33,441 nucleotides of DNA from Pseudomonadota bacterium (lineage in GTDB: Bacteria > Pseudomonadota > Gammaproteobacteria > UBA9214): positions 1 to 33,441 of the forward strand of contig JARFQV010000278.1 in NCBI GenBank assembly GCA_029287615.1, read 5' to 3'. The notes beneath the pieces were generated by a model. That model had not been told where the DNA came from and did no database searches. It saw nothing but the letters and a program-made list of their open reading frames with translations. Positions 16,007-23,956 of this stretch are shown here, piece after piece. Positions within the stretch are counted from its first letter, which is position 1. Each line of letters begins with the position of its first letter. The translations under genes were made by a program, and so were the position numbers.

Positions 16007-16594
16007 ATGACGACATTACTGGTGATTCTGGGTGTGGCCGGAGCGCTCATTCTCTATGGCATCATGCTATACAACAACCTGGTCAACCTGCGCAATCGCG
16101 TAAAAAACGGTTTTTCGCAAATCGATGTGCAACTCACCCGGCGCCACGACCTCATCCCCAATCTCGTGGAGGCGGTCAAGGGCTACATGTCTCATGAGCG
16201 GGAAACCCTGGATGCCGTGATCCAGGCGCGAAACTCGGCGGTAACCGGTCTGAAGAACGCAGCGGCCGACCCGTCCAATGCCGGGGCGATAAAGGAACTG
16301 AGTGCGGCCGAGGGCAACCTTAGCGGAGCGCTGGGAAGACTGTTTGCGCTATCCGAGGCCTATCCGGACCTCAAGGCCAATCAGAACATGATGCACTTCC
16401 AGGAAGAACTCGCCAGTACGGAGAACAAGGTGGCCTTTGCGCGACAGGCGTTCAACGATGCCGTCATGAACTACAACAATGGCCGGGAAAGCTTTCCCGA
16501 CTCTATCGTCGCCAGCAATTTCAACTTCCAGCCTGCCGAGTTCCTGGAGATCGAGGCGCCGGAAAAACGCGAGGTACCCAGGGTCTCCTTCTGA
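16007..16594 (+). CDS. lemA: LemA family membrane-anchored protein
   Basis: Encodes 195 residues. An N-terminal hydrophobic helix (about 3-21) is followed by the LemA signature YNNLVNLRNRVKNGFSQIDV and LTRRHDLIPNLVEAVKGYM, then a long helical bundle with YPDLKANQNMMHFQEELASTENKVAFARQAFNDAV, and a short tail PAEFLEIEAPEKREV. Known LemA proteins fold as an antiparallel four-helix bundle anchored in the inner membrane; their molecular role is not settled. The next gene is an M48-family protease, and LemA-M48 pairs recur in many genomes, which suggests that LemA is a partner or substrate adaptor of the protease. The ATG at 16007 fits the family start. Confidence 0.93.
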   Translation: MTTLLVILGVAGALILYGIMLYNNLVNLRNRVKNGFSQIDVQLTRRHDLIPNLVEAVKGYMSHERETLDAVIQARNSAVTGLKNAAADPSNAGAIKELSAAEGNLSGALGRLFALSEAYPDLKANQNMMHFQEELASTENKVAFARQAFNDAVMNYNNGRESFPDSIVASNFNFQPAEFLEIEAPEKREVPRVSF

Positions 16595-16633
16595 GTCCGG
16601 TAACCTTCCCATCGTTGCGGATTGAACCAGTCC

Positions 16634-18625
16634 ATGGATTTTTTCGAGCAACAGGACAGGGCTCGCCGGCAGACCCGGTTTCTGGTCTTCCTGTTTATCC
16701 TCGCCGCCATCGCCATTGTGGTTGCGGTCGATATCGTAGTACTTGCCGTTGCGGCCAACATGAGTAATGGCACCGGCCATCTGGTTGTGCCCGACGCGCG
16801 CTGGGTTGGCGAGCATACCGGACTGGTCACCGTGGCCAGCCTTGCGACTGCGGGATTCATTGCCATGGCGAGCCTGTTTCGTATCGCCACGCTGGGCGGC
16901 GGCGGTGGCAAGGTCGCGCGTAGTCTGGGCGGGACCCTGATCAGTCCCGACACACAGGACCCGTTGCGCCGACGGCTGCTCAATGTCGTCGAAGAAATGG
17001 CCATTGCATCCGGTGTTCCGGTACCCGAGGTGTATGTCCTTGAACAGGAATCGGGTCTGAACGCCTTTGCCGCCGGTTACACTCCCGGCGACGCGGCCAT
17101 CGCCGTCACCAGCGGGAGTCTCGAGAATTTCAGCCGTAATGAACTGCAGGGTGTCATCGCGCACGAGTTCAGTCATATCCTCAATGGCGATATGCGGCTG
17201 AATATGCGCCTGATCGGCGCCCTGTTCGGGATCCTGGTCATCAGCGTCATTGGCCGGACCATACTGCGAAGCGTACGCCATGCACGCTTTCGCTCCAGAA
17301 GTTCGGACAACAAGGGCGGTGGCATCGTGGTGGTGGTACTCATTGGCCTGGCACTGGCGGTGATCGGTTATCTGGGTCTGTTCTTCGCCCGGTTGATCAA
17401 GGCAAGCGTTTCCCGCCAGCGGGAGTATCTGGCTGATGCATCGGCGGTACAATTCACCCGCCAGACAGACGGCATCAGCGGCGCGTTGAAAAAGATCGGG
17501 TACGGCACCTCGTCGATGATTCAGGATTCCGACAGCGAGGAAGTCAGCCACATGCTCTTTGCCAATGGCCTGCGTTCATATTTCAGGCTCTATGCGACCC
17601 ACCCGCCGATCGAGGAACGAATCCGGGCGCTCGACCCCGACTTCGATCCAGCGGTCTATGTACGCGAATTAGAGAAACAGGCCGCTTACCGTAGAATCGC
17701 GGCAGAGGAGGAAATCGCCTCAGCCGAGGCCCCTTCCGGTACTGGACAAAGGCAATGGAACCGGCTGATGGAATCGCTGTTGATCCTCACGCCCGGCGCG
17801 GTCAGCAACTCTATCGGCAACCCGAAAGATGAGCATATCCAGCATGCCGCCAATCTGCACCATCAGATTCCGGCCGGGGTCCACAGGGCCACGCAATCCC
17901 GAAGCGGCGCCGTACTGCTCACCGTCGCCCTGTTACTGGACGAGGATGCCGGTATTCGAGCGCAGCAACTGGATCGACTGTCTTCCACATTCGGATCCGA
18001 GCACCTGTCACTGATTGGCCGGTTACATACCTCGGTGCATGGACTGGGCGCCCCATACCGCCTGCCCCTGATGGAACTGGCCTTCCCGGCACTCAAACAG
18101 CGTCCACACGAGCAGATCGAGGTGCTGGCGGAGATGGTATCCGGACTGATCCAGGCCAATGGCAGGGTGGATACCTTCGAATACCTGCTCTCCCGAACCC
18201 TGTTGACGCACCTGCGGGATGCCGACCGCCCCCGGCGTGCAATGACCAGGCGTCGCACCAAGCTGGTAAAATGCATCGAGGAACTGCATACCCTGTTTTC
18301 CGTCGTCGCCCGCCTGGGCCATCAGGATGGCGATGACACGGCGCGCAATGCCTACCAGGTCGGCATGCTGGCGCTGCTCCCGAACAATATCGACTGGCCT
18401 GATTACGACCCGCCCGATAAGTGGGTCCCGCAGATGGACGCGGCGCTTGACAAACTGGACCAGCTGCCTGCCATGGCCAAGGAAGAACTGGTCAAGGCAT
18501 TGACTACCACCATATCACACGACGGTCGGGTCACCGTCAGCGAGGCGGAACTGTTGCGCGCCGTTTGCGCCATCCTGCATTGTCCGCTACCACCTTTTGT
18601 ACTGGATGTTCGCACTGCCCCGTAA
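16634..18625 (+). CDS. M48-family (HtpX-like) membrane zinc metalloprotease with long C-terminal extension
   Basis: Encodes 663 residues. Two hydrophobic segments at the N-terminus are followed by a cytoplasmic M48 domain: PEVYVLEQESGLNAFAAGY precedes the zinc site HEFSHILNGD (His177, His181), and the third ligand is the Glu of REYLADASAVQFTR (about 264). Another membrane pair lies between these (about 193-210 and 230-252). After THPPIEERIRALDP, which closes the peptidase domain, about 320 residues of helical sequence follow that ordinary HtpX lacks; their role is unknown. The family is linked to membrane-protein quality control. The ATG at 16634 is preferred over an upstream TTG (16622) because LemA-linked homologues start MxFFE. 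dinB follows after 22 bases and may be co-transcribed. Confidence 0.9.
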   Translation: MDFFEQQDRARRQTRFLVFLFILAAIAIVVAVDIVVLAVAANMSNGTGHLVVPDARWVGEHTGLVTVASLATAGFIAMASLFRIATLGGGGGKVARSLGGTLISPDTQDPLRRRLLNVVEEMAIASGVPVPEVYVLEQESGLNAFAAGYTPGDAAIAVTSGSLENFSRNELQGVIAHEFSHILNGDMRLNMRLIGALFGILVISVIGRTILRSVRHARFRSRSSDNKGGGIVVVVLIGLALAVIGYLGLFFARLIKASVSRQREYLADASAVQFTRQTDGISGALKKIGYGTSSMIQDSDSEEVSHMLFANGLRSYFRLYATHPPIEERIRALDPDFDPAVYVRELEKQAAYRRIAAEEEIASAEAPSGTGQRQWNRLMESLLILTPGAVSNSIGNPKDEHIQHAANLHHQIPAGVHRATQSRSGAVLLTVALLLDEDAGIRAQQLDRLSSTFGSEHLSLIGRLHTSVHGLGAPYRLPLMELAFPALKQRPHEQIEVLAEMVSGLIQANGRVDTFEYLLSRTLLTHLRDADRPRRAMTRRRTKLVKCIEELHTLFSVVARLGHQDGDDTARNAYQVGMLALLPNNIDWPDYDPPDKWVPQMDAALDKLDQLPAMAKEELVKALTTTISHDGRVTVSEAELLRAVCAILHCPLPPFVLDVRTAP

Positions 18626-18647
18626 ACGAGGGGTTCGCTGATCGCGA

Positions 18648-19907
18648 ATGAGCCGAATCTCCGGAGCCTGTCTCATCTTCCACATGGACACGCAGTCAGA
18701 AAGCCTGCCGAATCACAAATCTCCGCAAAGAGATCACCGATGGATCGCGCATGTCGATCTCGATGCATTCTTTGCGAGCTGTGAACAGCGTGAATATCCC
18801 GAATACCGGGGACGCCCCGTCATTATCGGCGCCCTGCCCGGCCATCGTGGTGTTGTTGCCGCAGCCTCTTATGAGGCCCGAAAATTCGGCGTCCATTCCG
18901 CCATGCCGATTTCAGAGGCAGCCCGCCGATGCCCGGATGCCGTGTACCTTCGACCCGACATGGCAAAGTACCGGCGGGTATCGAAGCAGATCTTCAAAAT
19001 CCTGGAGACCATTACCCCCGTTGTGGAAACCGCCTCGATCGACGAGGCCTATCTGGATGTGAGCGGGCTGGAAAGGCTCATGGGCCCCCCGGAGGTGATC
19101 GGGCGCACCATCCGGCAGAGGATCTGTGAGCAAACCGGTCTCACCGCCTCGGTGGGTATCGGTCCGAACCGACTGATCGCCAAACTGGGTTCGGAATTCT
19201 GCAAGCCAGATGGACTGACGGTCATCTATCCGGATAAAGTATCCGGCTTTCTGGCCCCGATGCCGGTTTCCAACCTGCGCGGACTCGGACATCAGACCGG
19301 GAAGATTTTCAACACGCTGGGAATCCGGACAATAGCGCAACTGCGCAATTTCCCGCTGTCACTGCTGGAGGAGCACCTTGGTGGTAAAGCGGCCGCGAAT
19401 TTTCGCCGACAGGCCTTCGGTACCGCCTCTGACCGGGTGATGCCCGGACAGCGGCGCAAGAGTATCTCGAAAGAGACAACGTTCGAAAATGATATTCGCG
19501 ATAACGATATACTGCACGATGTGCTGCGCAGACTAGCTGCCGATGTCGCGATGACGGCACGCCGGGAAGGCCTGTCCGGCTCAATCGTTACCCTGAAGAT
19601 TCGCTACACGGGGTTCGAGACGCATACCAGGCAGCAGAAGCGACAGGCACCGACCCAGGATGAGCGAGAAATTCTGAAGACTGCCTGGTCACTCTATCTT
19701 GACGGCAAGCTGCCACGAAAACCGGTGCGGCTCATCGGCGTTGGTATCAGCGACTGGGGGAAAGAAAAGGCGGTGCAGACTGACCTCTTCGATCAACCGA
19801 AACAGCGGGAATTGGATCAACGACTGCTCAAGACAATCGACAATGTTACCGGGAAATTCGGAAAGGGTATGCTGCAGCTAGGCCTGTCGCGCAACGATGA
19901 CAAGTAG
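18648..19907 (+). CDS. dinB: DNA polymerase IV (Y-family translesion polymerase)
   Basis: Encodes 419 residues of a DinB/Pol IV polymerase, which copies damaged DNA with low fidelity. Catalytic motifs are HVDLDAFFASCE (35-46, first metal Asp) and ASIDEAYLDVSG (129-140, Asp132 and Glu133). Also visible are the steric segment AASYEARKFGVHSAMP, helix-hairpin-helix LRGLGHQTGK and the little-finger domain starting near KSISKETTF. A beta-clamp binding motif QTDLF lies at 377-381, about 40 residues before the end rather than at the extreme C-terminus. Compared with E. coli Pol IV the N-terminus is about 30 residues longer. A start at Met13 (18684) would shorten it; neither start has a clear ribosome site. 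No LexA box was recognised upstream, consistent with transcription from the M48 gene. Confidence 0.94.
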   Translation: MSRISGACLIFHMDTQSESLPNHKSPQRDHRWIAHVDLDAFFASCEQREYPEYRGRPVIIGALPGHRGVVAAASYEARKFGVHSAMPISEAARRCPDAVYLRPDMAKYRRVSKQIFKILETITPVVETASIDEAYLDVSGLERLMGPPEVIGRTIRQRICEQTGLTASVGIGPNRLIAKLGSEFCKPDGLTVIYPDKVSGFLAPMPVSNLRGLGHQTGKIFNTLGIRTIAQLRNFPLSLLEEHLGGKAAANFRRQAFGTASDRVMPGQRRKSISKETTFENDIRDNDILHDVLRRLAADVAMTARREGLSGSIVTLKIRYTGFETHTRQQKRQAPTQDEREILKTAWSLYLDGKLPRKPVRLIGVGISDWGKEKAVQTDLFDQPKQRELDQRLLKTIDNVTGKFGKGMLQLGLSRNDDK

Positions 19908-19984
19908 CAGTAACCCGGTAAAGGCAGAATCTCCAGACAATACACTACCTGGATCCAGCAGGCCTACCACGCCGTCGGGCGAGA

Positions 19985-21145
19985 TCACGCGAGTCTGCCC
20001 TCACTGGTATCGGCCCTGTTTATGGCGTCACGGAGCGCGGATTCGATCGTCGACGTGGTGTGAATCGAGCCGAGTTCCAGACCAAGCTCGACGATAGTCT
20101 GGGCGATGGGCGGTGATATACCCGAAATGATGGTCTTGCAGCCCATCAGCACGGCCGCCTTGGCGATTTTTATCAGATGATTCGCAACCGCGGTGTCGAC
20201 CACACCGACGCCACCGATATCGAGCATCAGCGTGTGCGCCCGGTTGTCGATGATACTGTCCAGCGCCTTGTGCATGATGTCATGGGAGCGCTTGGAGTCG
20301 ACGATTCCCACGATAGGGGCGAACAGCACGCCGTCCCAGATCTTGGTCACCGGTGTAGACATCTCCAGCAAAGCGAGACTTCGCTTTTCGACTTCCCCGG
20401 TGATATCCGACGCGAATTTCACGACCTTGAAGGGTTTTCCGTCCATGTCGAAGATCGGATTATAGGATGCCTGTAGCCATACTTCGGCCCCGTTTTTATC
20501 GATTCGTTTAAACTCGCCGGCGTCATACTCCCCCTTCCCCAGCCTTTGCCAGAACTCGGCGTATTCCACTGATTCCGCGTAGCCGGGCTCGCAGAAAATG
20601 CGGTGGTGCCTGCCGACGATTTCGTCCAGCTCATATCCAAAGATCCGCAGAAAGTTCTCGTTGGCGCTGATCACCGTACCATCGAGTTCGAAATCAATCA
20701 CCGCCTGTGCGCGGTTTATGGCGGCGACCATACCTTCATACTCGGCGTTCCGGAGCCTGGTTGCGGTCACATCCGTTGCGAATTTCACGATCTTGACCGG
20801 TTTACCGTCCTGGTCCAGGACGGGATTATAGGAGGCCCGGAGCCAGATCGCTTCCCCCCCCTTCCCCAGCCGCTTGAACTCTGCGGAGTGGTACTCGCCT
20901 CGGCCAAGCTTCTGCCAGAACTCGGCATATTCCGGCGATTCCGCATAGCTTGGCTCACAGAAGATCCGGTGATGCTTCCCAACGATCTCTTCCAGCTCAT
21001 ATCCGAAGATCCGCAGAAAGTTCTCGTTGGCGGTGATCACCGTGCCGTCGAGTCCCAGCTGGATGATCGCCTGTACCCTGTCCAGCGCCTGATAGACAGC
21101 CGACAGGTCAGAGAAGGTTACAGTCCCCATGTCGGCATCGTTCAT
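19985..21145 (-). CDS. rsbR: RsbR-type stressosome scaffold with two PAS sensor domains
   Basis: Encodes 386 residues: PAS 1 (about 17-130), PAS 2 (about 139-250) and a C-terminal STAS domain (about 264-375). The PAS pair belongs to the type seen in chemoreceptors and BdlA, with NENFLRIFGYEL, HHRIFCEP and AEFWQ..G.GEY in both copies. The STAS part matches RsbR paralogues: STPVTKIWDGVLFAPIVG, LDIGGVGVVDTAVANHLIKI and GISPPIAQTIVELG. Thr318 and Thr350 align, by family resemblance, with the two threonines phosphorylated by RsbT in Bacillus RsbRA. The role inferred is a stressosome shell protein sensing redox, ligand or energy state. The start at 21145 is set by GGAGC upstream; the frame is open for 21 further codons. 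It is divergent from the globin RsbR gene, with 401 bases between. Confidence 0.9.
   Translation of the reverse strand: MNDADMGTVTFSDLSAVYQALDRVQAIIQLGLDGTVITANENFLRIFGYELEEIVGKHHRIFCEPSYAESPEYAEFWQKLGRGEYHSAEFKRLGKGGEAIWLRASYNPVLDQDGKPVKIVKFATDVTATRLRNAEYEGMVAAINRAQAVIDFELDGTVISANENFLRIFGYELDEIVGRHHRIFCEPGYAESVEYAEFWQRLGKGEYDAGEFKRIDKNGAEVWLQASYNPIFDMDGKPFKVVKFASDITGEVEKRSLALLEMSTPVTKIWDGVLFAPIVGIVDSKRSHDIMHKALDSIIDNRAHTLMLDIGGVGVVDTAVANHLIKIAKAAVLMGCKTIISGISPPIAQTIVELGLELGSIHTTSTIESALRDAINRADTSEGRLA
20396..21097 (-). repeat. Tandem duplication of a PAS domain coding unit
   Basis: The two PAS coding units (about 20756-21097 and 20396-20731) are offset by 366 bases in their core. They are very similar at DNA level: a stretch of about 70 bases starting near 20590 differs by only a few bases from that starting near 20980. 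In protein, residues 37-85 and 159-207 differ at a handful of positions. This suggests recent duplication or ongoing gene conversion. Confidence 0.75.
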
Positions 21146-21546
21146 TATCTTTGCTCCGCTTGGTACCAGATCAGGGCAGCATACCCCATGGCTTTCCCCG
21201 AAATCCACCTGTCAAATGGTCACGACTGGTGCGTCTTCAGGGTTTGCAGAATGACGGCCTCGCGGTCCGGTTACGAATGAGCGCGAAACGCCGGACCTGA
21301 TGGTCCAGTGGAACGGGCCGCCACCGGCCAGATACATTCCCCGTTTAGACGACACCCGGATCGCATGGACACTGAAGTCGTGGTATGGTAGTCAGGAAAC
21401 ATCACACATTGACCCAATGCCCGCAAGGTATTTCCTGGCCCGCTTACCAGCCGGACACAGATTTCCTTGACCATGGCGTCTGCGGGAAACATGCACCAGC
21501 TACGCAGAGACTGCCGATATCAAATAAAAGACAGCAAGACGACCGG
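21146..21546. promoter_or_regulatory. Shared control region between the two divergent rsbR genes
   Basis: About 400 bases lie between the start codons of the PAS-type and globin-type rsbR genes. It must hold both promoters unless the globin gene starts further upstream, where the frame is open from 21385. TTGACC hexamers occur near 21408 and again near 21464, but neither has a convincing -10 partner. No hairpin terminator or small gene was identified. Confidence 0.4.
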
Positions 21547-22464
21547 ATGAGCCCCCTGGACCTCGCCGCAAGACCCGCGGAAAAACCTCTGACCGCTGCG
21601 CAAATGCTGAAACTCTATCAGCTGGAGACGGCTGACCTCGAAAATATACAGTCTTTCGGGGAGTCGGTCGTCCCGAGGCTGGATGATTACGTCACCCGGT
21701 TCTACGATTGGATGGAGACCCAGCCGGAGTTCGAGCAGTTCTTTTCGGATACTGAAAAACTGGACAGAGTCCAGCGACAGCAGCTTGTTTACTGGCAGGA
21801 GTTCTTTGCCGCCAAGGTAGATGAAGAGTACCTGGACAAAAGGCGGGTCGTAGGCGAAGCACACGCGCGCATCGGCTTGCCTTTACAGGTGTATCTGGCG
21901 GCGATGAACGTCTCGATGAAATTAATCACCGGAAATCTCTACAAAAGCGGCCTGTCTCCTGACCAGTACGCAACCAGTATCCACTCCGTCAGTAAACTCA
22001 TGCATATGGACTGCGCTATCGTTGTCCAGACGTTCTCTGCCCGCGTCAACCGGATCATGGCAGAGCAGAACGATGCGCTCATGGAGATGTCGACACCGGT
22101 CACCTCTATATGGGACGGCATACTGCTGTTGCCGATTGTCGGTATCATCGATTCCTCGCGGGGCCAGGACATCATGAATGCGATGCTGGCGAAAATATCG
22201 AAAACCCGGGCCAGGGTCGCCATCCTCGACATCAGCGGCGTGGCGGTGGTTGACACGGCGGTAGCCAACCATCTCATCAAGATCACCAAGGCGACCAGGT
22301 TGATGGGGTGCGAGACCACGATCTCGGGGATCTCCCCGGCCATCGCCCAAACCATCGTGGAACTGGGTATCGATGTCGGGGATATACAGACTACCGCAAC
22401 GCTTCGGGATGCACTCGTATATGCATTCCGTGCAACAGGGGTAGAGATCCGGCAGGCTCCCTAG
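21547..22464 (+). CDS. rsbR: RsbR-type stressosome scaffold with protoglobin (haem/oxygen) sensor domain
   Basis: Encodes 305 residues. Residues 15-175 are a globin-coupled-sensor domain (AAQMLKLYQLETADLENIQSF, a run YDWMETQPEFEQFF, YWQEFFAAKVDEEYL). The proximal haem ligand is expected at His106 in GEAHARIGLPLQVYL. A STAS domain follows (about 182-295), closely matching the divergent PAS-type RsbR: STPVTSIWDGILLLPIVG, LDISGVAVVDTAVANHLIKI, GISPAIAQTIVELG. Thr237 and Thr269 are the candidate phosphorylation sites. Globin-RsbR proteins are known from Vibrio stressosomes, where haem senses oxygen. The ATG at 21547 is chosen because the domain begins soon after; the 54 upstream codons look non-coding. 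It is the first gene of the rsbR-S-T-X-kinase operon, with a 73-base gap to rsbS. Confidence 0.9.
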   Translation: MSPLDLAARPAEKPLTAAQMLKLYQLETADLENIQSFGESVVPRLDDYVTRFYDWMETQPEFEQFFSDTEKLDRVQRQQLVYWQEFFAAKVDEEYLDKRRVVGEAHARIGLPLQVYLAAMNVSMKLITGNLYKSGLSPDQYATSIHSVSKLMHMDCAIVVQTFSARVNRIMAEQNDALMEMSTPVTSIWDGILLLPIVGIIDSSRGQDIMNAMLAKISKTRARVAILDISGVAVVDTAVANHLIKITKATRLMGCETTISGISPAIAQTIVELGIDVGDIQTTATLRDALVYAFRATGVEIRQAP

Positions 22465-22537
22465 TGAGGCCGGATATTCCCCGCCATGATGGACGTTCCT
22501 CCCTATTCCGCCCCTTTCGCAACCGGACCGCGAGTTC

Positions 22538-22966
22538 ATGAATAACGAGGCCGGTGCTGACAGCATCCCGGTCCAGCTCATGCGGGGATGCCTCGTTGCG
22601 TCCATTCAGGTTGATTTGACCGAACAGGTACTCAAACGCTTCCGGCAAGAGCTGCTGGAGCGTATCGGCAGCGCGCGTGTGCACGGCGTCGTTCTCGACG
22701 TCTCAGGCGTTGATGTCATGGATTCCGCTGACTTCGAGACGCTGAAAACCACCATGAGCATGGCCTCGGTAATGGGTGCAAGCCCGGTTATCGTTGGACT
22801 GAAACCGGGGATCGTATCGGCCCTCGTGGACCTGGATGTCGATACCCGGGGAGTGCGCGCCGCGCTGAATCTGGACGATGCACTGGAGTGGCTCGGCGCA
22901 GCCGAATCGAGCACGGCGACAGCAGATCCAGCGGTGATACGGGACACCCATGCAAGGCATCCATAA
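22538..22966 (+). CDS. rsbS: RsbS-type single STAS protein, stressosome core
   Basis: Encodes 142 residues, essentially one STAS domain. The strand IPVQLMRGCLVASIQVDLTEQ is followed by VVLDVSGVDVMDSADFETLK, and Ser63 is the expected site phosphorylated by RsbT. The next helix-strand unit reads GASPVIVGLKPGIVSALVDLDVDT. In Bacillus and Vibrio, RsbS with RsbR forms the core of the stressosome and sequesters RsbT until phosphorylation releases it. Compared with Bacillus RsbS there is an extra tail of about 20 residues rich in Ala, Thr and Asp. Only weak ribosome binding is visible before the ATG. The last 17 bases overlap the start of rsbT, implying coupled synthesis of scaffold and kinase. Confidence 0.9.
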   Translation: MNNEAGADSIPVQLMRGCLVASIQVDLTEQVLKRFRQELLERIGSARVHGVVLDVSGVDVMDSADFETLKTTMSMASVMGASPVIVGLKPGIVSALVDLDVDTRGVRAALNLDDALEWLGAAESSTATADPAVIRDTHARHP

Positions 22967-23360
22967 CGCGGAGGCACGCATCGCCATACGCGGCGAATCA
23001 GACGTCGCCAGGGCCATCGTTCAGGCGAGGAGAATGAGCCAGGCGGCAGCATTCCAGACTGTTGACCAATCCAGGATCGCTACCACCGTGTCGGAGCTGG
23101 CAAGAAATATCCTCAAGTACGCTGGACAGGGAGAGGTAATCCTGCGGGGCTGTGTCGGCGCCACCCGCCGTGGCATGGAGATCATCGCCGAGGACAGCGG
23201 GCCTGGCATTGCCGATACGGACAGTGCCTTGTCGGACCATTACAGCTCTGGCGGAACCCTGGGGCTGGGGCTTCCCGGTGTGCAGAGAATGATGGACGAA
23301 TTCGCCCTCGAGTCGGAGCCCGGAGCTGGAACCCGCGTGACGGTCAGGAAATGGCTGTAG
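22950..23360 (+). CDS. rsbT: RsbT-type serine/threonine switch kinase
   Basis: Encodes 136 residues of a GHKL-fold kinase of the RsbT/RsbW/SpoIIAB type. Key motifs are the N-box SELARNILKYA with Mg-binding Asn53, the G1 box EDSGPGIAD (81-89) and the glycine-rich G2 segment GGTLGLGLPGV (101-111). All ATP-binding residues look intact. By analogy with Bacillus and Vibrio it phosphorylates RsbR and RsbS under stress and is then released to activate a downstream partner. In Bacillus that partner is the phosphatase RsbU, which is absent here. The gene overlaps rsbS by 17 bases and rsbX by 10 bases. Confidence 0.92.
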   Translation: MQGIHNAEARIAIRGESDVARAIVQARRMSQAAAFQTVDQSRIATTVSELARNILKYAGQGEVILRGCVGATRRGMEIIAEDSGPGIADTDSALSDHYSSGGTLGLGLPGVQRMMDEFALESEPGAGTRVTVRKWL

Positions 23361-23956
23361 CCCCAACAGACATGCACCGAATCGATTACGCAAAGGTCAA
23401 CCGGCCTCACTACTACGAGTATGTCAGCGGTGATGCCACCATTGTCGGTGAGAAGGAACACTTCTTGTTTGCCGCAATTGTGGACGTACTCGGGCATGGT
23501 CGAGAGGCACATGAGCTGGCCGTGGAAATTGAGAAGTTTCTGGTTGCCTACTGGGACGGTTCCGTGGTCGAGCTTATGGACCGACTGCAGAATCATCTGG
23601 CCGGCACGCGGGGTGCGGGTGCCGGTCTCTGCCTGGTGGATCGGTATTCCGGCGTGTTGCGCTATGCGGGGATCGGAAACACCGTTATCCGTCGCTTTGG
23701 TTCCAGCGAGGCCAGGCTATTGTCACGCGCGGGCATTATCGGTGGAAGCAGACGAACCCCGAGAGAGGAAAAGATGACACTGACACCTGGAGACATCGTC
23801 CTGCTCTATACCGATGGAGTGAAGGACCGGTTCCAGCTCCAGGATTACCCGCAACTACTGCATCATACAGCGGAGCTTATCGCCAGGACGGTGATCCAGC
23901 GCTTTGGCAAGGATCATGACGATGCCTCCTGTATCGCACTGCGGTACGAGAGATGA
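23351..23956 (+). CDS. rsbX: RsbX-type PP2C/SpoIIE-like serine phosphatase
   Basis: Encodes 201 residues of a PPM-family phosphatase without extra domains, the size of RsbX. Metal-binding acidic motifs are visible: [10 protein letters not shown] (41-50), [25 protein letters not shown] and [11 protein letters not shown] near the C-terminus. In known stressosomes RsbX dephosphorylates RsbR and RsbS and resets the complex, so it is the negative feedback arm. The N-terminal segment contains HYYEYVSGD and is not recognisable as a sensor domain. It overlaps rsbT by 10 bases and the kinase gene by four bases (ATGA), indicating production in a fixed ratio with its neighbours. Confidence 0.9.
   Translation: MAVAPTDMHRIDYAKVNRPHYYEYVSGDATIVGEKEHFLFAAIVDVLGHGREAHELAVEIEKFLVAYWDGSVVELMDRLQNHLAGTRGAGAGLCLVDRYSGVLRYAGIGNTVIRRFGSSEARLLSRAGIIGGSRRTPREEKMTLTPGDIVLLYTDGVKDRFQLQDYPQLLHHTAELIARTVIQRFGKDHDDASCIALRYER

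Noticed and set aside
16349-17551. Minus-strand ORF of 400 codons opposite lemA and the M48 gene
   Set aside because: Composition is His/Gln/Gly-rich as in shadow frames, and both opposite genes have clear catalytic motifs.
20603-21280. Plus-strand ORF of 225 codons opposite the PAS-type rsbR
   Set aside because: It mirrors the duplicated PAS sequence on the wrong strand and lacks any domain.
21385-21546. N-terminal extension of the globin RsbR
   Set aside because: The 54 extra codons are Cys/His/Pro-rich and unlike protoglobins; the domain starts after the ATG at 21547.
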